A stretch of 7,194 nucleotides of DNA, taken from contig CAZTAK010000097.1 of NCBI GenBank assembly GCA_964611585.1, positions 1-7,194 of the forward strand. The letters are read 5' to 3'. The position numbers and the translations under genes are program-made. The notes beneath the pieces were generated by a model, which did not search any database, was not told where the DNA came from, and worked only from the letters and a program-made list of their open reading frames with translations. Positions 5,295-7,194 of the stretch are shown in pieces; position 1 is the first letter of the stretch, and each line of letters starts with the position of its first letter. The stretch is from CAZTAK01 sp964611585 (GTDB taxonomy: Bacteria > Pseudomonadota > Alphaproteobacteria > SHVP01).

Positions 5295-6161
5295 ATGACA
5301 TCCATGGCCACCCTGCCCGAGCTTCTGGCCCGACCGGGCATCACCGTCGTGCCGGGGGGCGGGACGGCGCTGGAACTGCGTCTGATCGAACTGGCCGGGT
5401 TCGAGGCCGGGTATGTCTCCGGGTACGCGACCGCGGCGGCGGTTTATGGCGTGCCCGACGTCGGATTGATCGCCTACAACGAGATCGAAAAGAACGTCAC
5501 CGATATCCGCAACGTGACATCGATTCCGTTGATCGTCGATTGCGATACCGGCTATGGCGACGTCGCCAACGTGATGCGCACGGTGCGCGGCCTCGAACAG
5601 GCCGGCGCGGCGGCACTCCAGTTCGAAGACCAGCAGTGGCCCAAGAAATGCGGCCACATGGAAGGCAAGAAGATCGAGCCGGAGGAGATCGCCGCTGCCC
5701 GCATCCGCGCCGCCGTCGCCGCGCGCAGCAGCGCCGATCTCAAGATCATCGCCCGGACCGACGCGCGTTCGCCGATGGACCTCGACGCAGCACTCGCGCG
5801 CCTCAAACTCTACAAAGAGGCCGGCGCCGACGTCCTGTTCATGGACGCCATCGAAACGCCCGCGGAAATGGAACGCATGGCCACCGAACTCGAAGGCCCG
5901 CTCATGATCAACATGTCGGAATCGGGCAAGACACCGCTGATGCCGGTCAAGGATCTCGAGGCGCTGGGCTATGAAATCGTGATTTTCCCGTCCAGCATGA
6001 CCCGCGTCATGGTGCGCCAGCTGGCGCGGTTTCTGGGCGATCTCAAGGCTGAGGGCACCTCGGCCAGTTGGCTCGACCGCATGGCGACATTGGAAGAAAC
6101 AAACGCGGCGTTGGGGCTGCCGGAACTCAACGAACTCGGCGACCGCATTCGCGCCGCCTGA
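5295..6161 (+). CDS. Isocitrate lyase / PEP mutase superfamily protein (carboxy-lyase or oxaloacetate decarboxylase-like)
   Basis: The 288-residue length and motifs fit the short-chain branch of the isocitrate lyase/PEP mutase TIM-barrel superfamily. Visible are the substrate-loop motif YVSGYA (40-45), the Mg-binding VDCDTGYGD with D82 and D84, QFED with E111, the mobile catalytic loop KKCGHMEGK with C119, and ARTDAR (153-158). The retained Cys in KKCGH favours C-C bond lyases (methylisocitrate lyase, 2,3-dimethylmalate lyase) or related decarboxylases over phosphonate mutases. The usual automatic name, carboxyvinyl-carboxyphosphonate phosphorylmutase, is probably misleading. Such enzymes split 2-hydroxy or methyl-branched dicarboxylates in the cytosol, yielding pyruvate or succinate-type products; the actual substrate cannot be read from sequence. 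The ATG follows GAGGAG. The stop is nine bases from the convergent hydrolase remnant. Confidence 0.92.
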   Translation: MTSMATLPELLARPGITVVPGGGTALELRLIELAGFEAGYVSGYATAAAVYGVPDVGLIAYNEIEKNVTDIRNVTSIPLIVDCDTGYGDVANVMRTVRGLEQAGAAALQFEDQQWPKKCGHMEGKKIEPEEIAAARIRAAVAARSSADLKIIARTDARSPMDLDAALARLKLYKEAGADVLFMDAIETPAEMERMATELEGPLMINMSESGKTPLMPVKDLEALGYEIVIFPSSMTRVMVRQLARFLGDLKAEGTSASWLDRMATLEETNAALGLPELNELGDRIRAA

Positions 6162-6170
6162 ACCGGCGCG
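6150..6170. terminator. GC-rich hairpin between convergent gene ends
   Basis: CGCGCCG (6150-6156) pairs perfectly with CGGCGCG (6164-6170) around a seven-base loop holding the stop codon of the lyase-family gene. It sits where two converging genes end, as a bidirectional terminator might. There is no T tract on either side, so intrinsic termination would be weak. Confidence 0.3.
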
Positions 6171-6530
6171 TCAGACCGGCGCGCGCGCCTTGGCGTGGGC
6201 CTGGATCGCGGCGGCTACCTCGGCCGGGTGGGTAAGAGGCGACATGTGCCCCGCGCCCGCGATCACGACGTGGGTCGCACCGGCTATTTCGGTGGCAAGA
6301 ATTTCCGCTAGGCGCTTGTCGGGCGCGGTGGTTTCCGAACCCGAGATCACCAGGACCGGCAGGCGCAAGGACCGGCAGCGCTTGACGGTCATCGGGTTGG
6401 CGAGATTTGCGCGGAAGGCGTCTGCCGTCGTCTCCACGTAATTGAGGCCGGGCGAACCAGGCACCGAGGCGCCATCGCTCTTGCCTGTTCGAAGTTCGGC
6501 CAGCATGGTGCGCCCACCGCGTGGCGGCAA
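6171..6530 (-). pseudogene. Alpha/beta hydrolase, C-terminal half only
   Basis: The readable sequence is the C-terminal half of an alpha/beta-hydrolase-fold protein: LRLPVLVISGSETTAPD (the strand and acid-residue region), then a helix, then ATHVVIAGAGHMSPLTHPAEV, which contains the catalytic-His motif GAGH at about residue 87 counted from the ATG at 6504-6506. The oxyanion-hole and nucleophile-elbow motifs (HG and G-x-S-x-G) that belong upstream are missing. Upstream in frame a stop appears before any more hydrolase sequence, near the start of the divergent transporter gene. Start choices are the ATG at 6506 or a TTG at 6530; neither restores a full enzyme and no clear ribosome binding site is present. 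It could not be catalytic without a nucleophile. I read it as a truncated remnant with a breakpoint near 6510-6540. Confidence 0.75.
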
Positions 6531-6541
6531 TGGATTGATCG

Positions 6542-7194
6542 ATGGCGAACATACTTCTTTATTTGGTCACGGTTGGAATCTGGGGAACCTCATTCTTCGT
6601 CACCACATTTCAATTGGGCGTCGTCCCTTTGGAGGTATCGGTCGCCTACCGGTTCGCACTCGGAGCCCTGATCTTCTTCGCCTTCGCGCTGGCGACCGGG
6701 CGATCGCTGCGTTTCCCGGCGCGCGACCATGTAGCGTTCATGGCGATTGGCGCCTTTCTGTTCTCGCTTCAGTTTGTCGCGATCTACCGTTCGATCGAAC
6801 TGATCGCCAGCGGCCTGACCACGCTTGCCTTTTCGACCATCGTGCTCTTCAACATCGGCTTTGCCGTCCTCTTTCTGAAAGCGCCATTTGAGCCGCGAAT
6901 CATTGTCGGCGCGGCCCTGGGGGTTGGCGGCATTGCCATGGTCTTTTGGCCCGATGTCACCGCCTTCGAAGCCGGCGGCCTCGCGTTGGCAGGGCTTGGG
7001 TTTGCGGTCCTCAGTGCCGTTCTGGCATCGGCTGGCAACATTCTCTCGGTGAGAATCCAGCGCCACGGCATTCCCATCGTTCAGATCAATGCTTTCGGCA
7101 TGGCCTATGGTGCGATTATCAGCGCTGTATTCGGGGTCGTCCGCGGCAAGCCCTTCGCCTTCGACTGGTCCACGGCCTACGCCGGTTCGCTTGT
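6542..7194 (+). CDS. EamA-family (DMT superfamily) membrane transporter, 5' part
   Basis: The reading frame is open from the ATG at 6542-6544 to the window end and gives 217 residues. It has about seven hydrophobic segments (near 4-22, 33-51, 64-82, 89-111, 116-136, 145-165 and 176-200), where full members have ten and about 290 residues. The N-terminal signature LVTVGIWGTSFFVTTFQLG, then the loop ending in VAYRFALGALI, is typical of the first EamA repeat; the second begins around residue 145. Such proteins export or import small metabolites such as amino acids or nucleosides across the inner membrane; the substrate is unknown. The start lacks a good Shine-Dalgarno: only GGCGG about 16 bases upstream is visible, and an in-frame TGA lies at 6536-6538, so no longer N-terminus is possible. 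The 3' end lies outside the window. Confidence 0.9.
   Translation, partial: MANILLYLVTVGIWGTSFFVTTFQLGVVPLEVSVAYRFALGALIFFAFALATGRSLRFPARDHVAFMAIGAFLFSLQFVAIYRSIELIASGLTTLAFSTIVLFNIGFAVLFLKAPFEPRIIVGAALGVGGIAMVFWPDVTAFEAGGLALAGLGFAVLSAVLASAGNILSVRIQRHGIPIVQINAFGMAYGAIISAVFGVVRGKPFAFDWSTAYAGSL

Noticed and set aside
4311..5657. Long antisense open frame of 448 codons on the minus strand
   Set aside because: It lies opposite the DUF427 and lyase-family genes and crosses their intergenic gap. Its translation shows no domain, while the plus strand has clear family motifs and ribosome binding sites. Long antisense frames are common in GC-rich DNA.

Overview
This is a high-GC window from a bacterium, most likely an alphaproteobacterium. 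That placement is an inference. It rests on GC-rich codon third positions, Shine-Dalgarno-led genes, an Ala/Lys/Arg-rich histone H1-like protein, an aromatic-catabolism gene set and a local crowd of GANTC sites. The 100-N run at 2731-2830 shows the sequence is a draft scaffold, so frameshifts and stops may be real decay or assembly error.

Left part (1-2347, minus strand): reading along the minus strand there is an NahD-type 2-hydroxychromene-2-carboxylate isomerase, then a remnant of a ring-hydroxylating oxygenase alpha subunit running directly into a frameshifted flavin reductase, then an intact TmoC-like Rieske ferredoxin, then the signal peptide of an exported protein cut by the window edge. 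Together they look like the remains of a three-component aromatic oxygenase (NAD(P)H to reductase to Rieske ferredoxin to oxygenase) with a lower-pathway isomerase. The oxygenase catalytic body is missing, the reductase is out of frame, and the isomerase has an early amber codon near its end.

Middle (2348-4162): a rho-independent terminator closes a histone H1-like gene whose tandem repeats contain the assembly gap. Its upstream region has two short dyads. About 3061-3826 has no convincing gene, but it has dense GANTC sites, a long-range inverted repeat and alternative hairpins. At 3827-4162 a truncated short-chain dehydrogenase start is followed, after an in-frame stop, by an unidentified protein fragment.

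Right part (4163-7194): three sound plus-strand genes: a tandem DUF427 protein, an isocitrate lyase/PEP mutase-family enzyme, and the start of an EamA/DMT transporter running off the window. Between the last two lies the C-terminal half of an alpha/beta hydrolase on the minus strand.

Overall, the damaged genes are all on the minus strand and the plus-strand genes look intact. I did not find a convincing new biological system. The strongest leads are the broken oxygenase operon, the gap-containing H1-like repeat gene and the GANTC-dense intergenic stretch.
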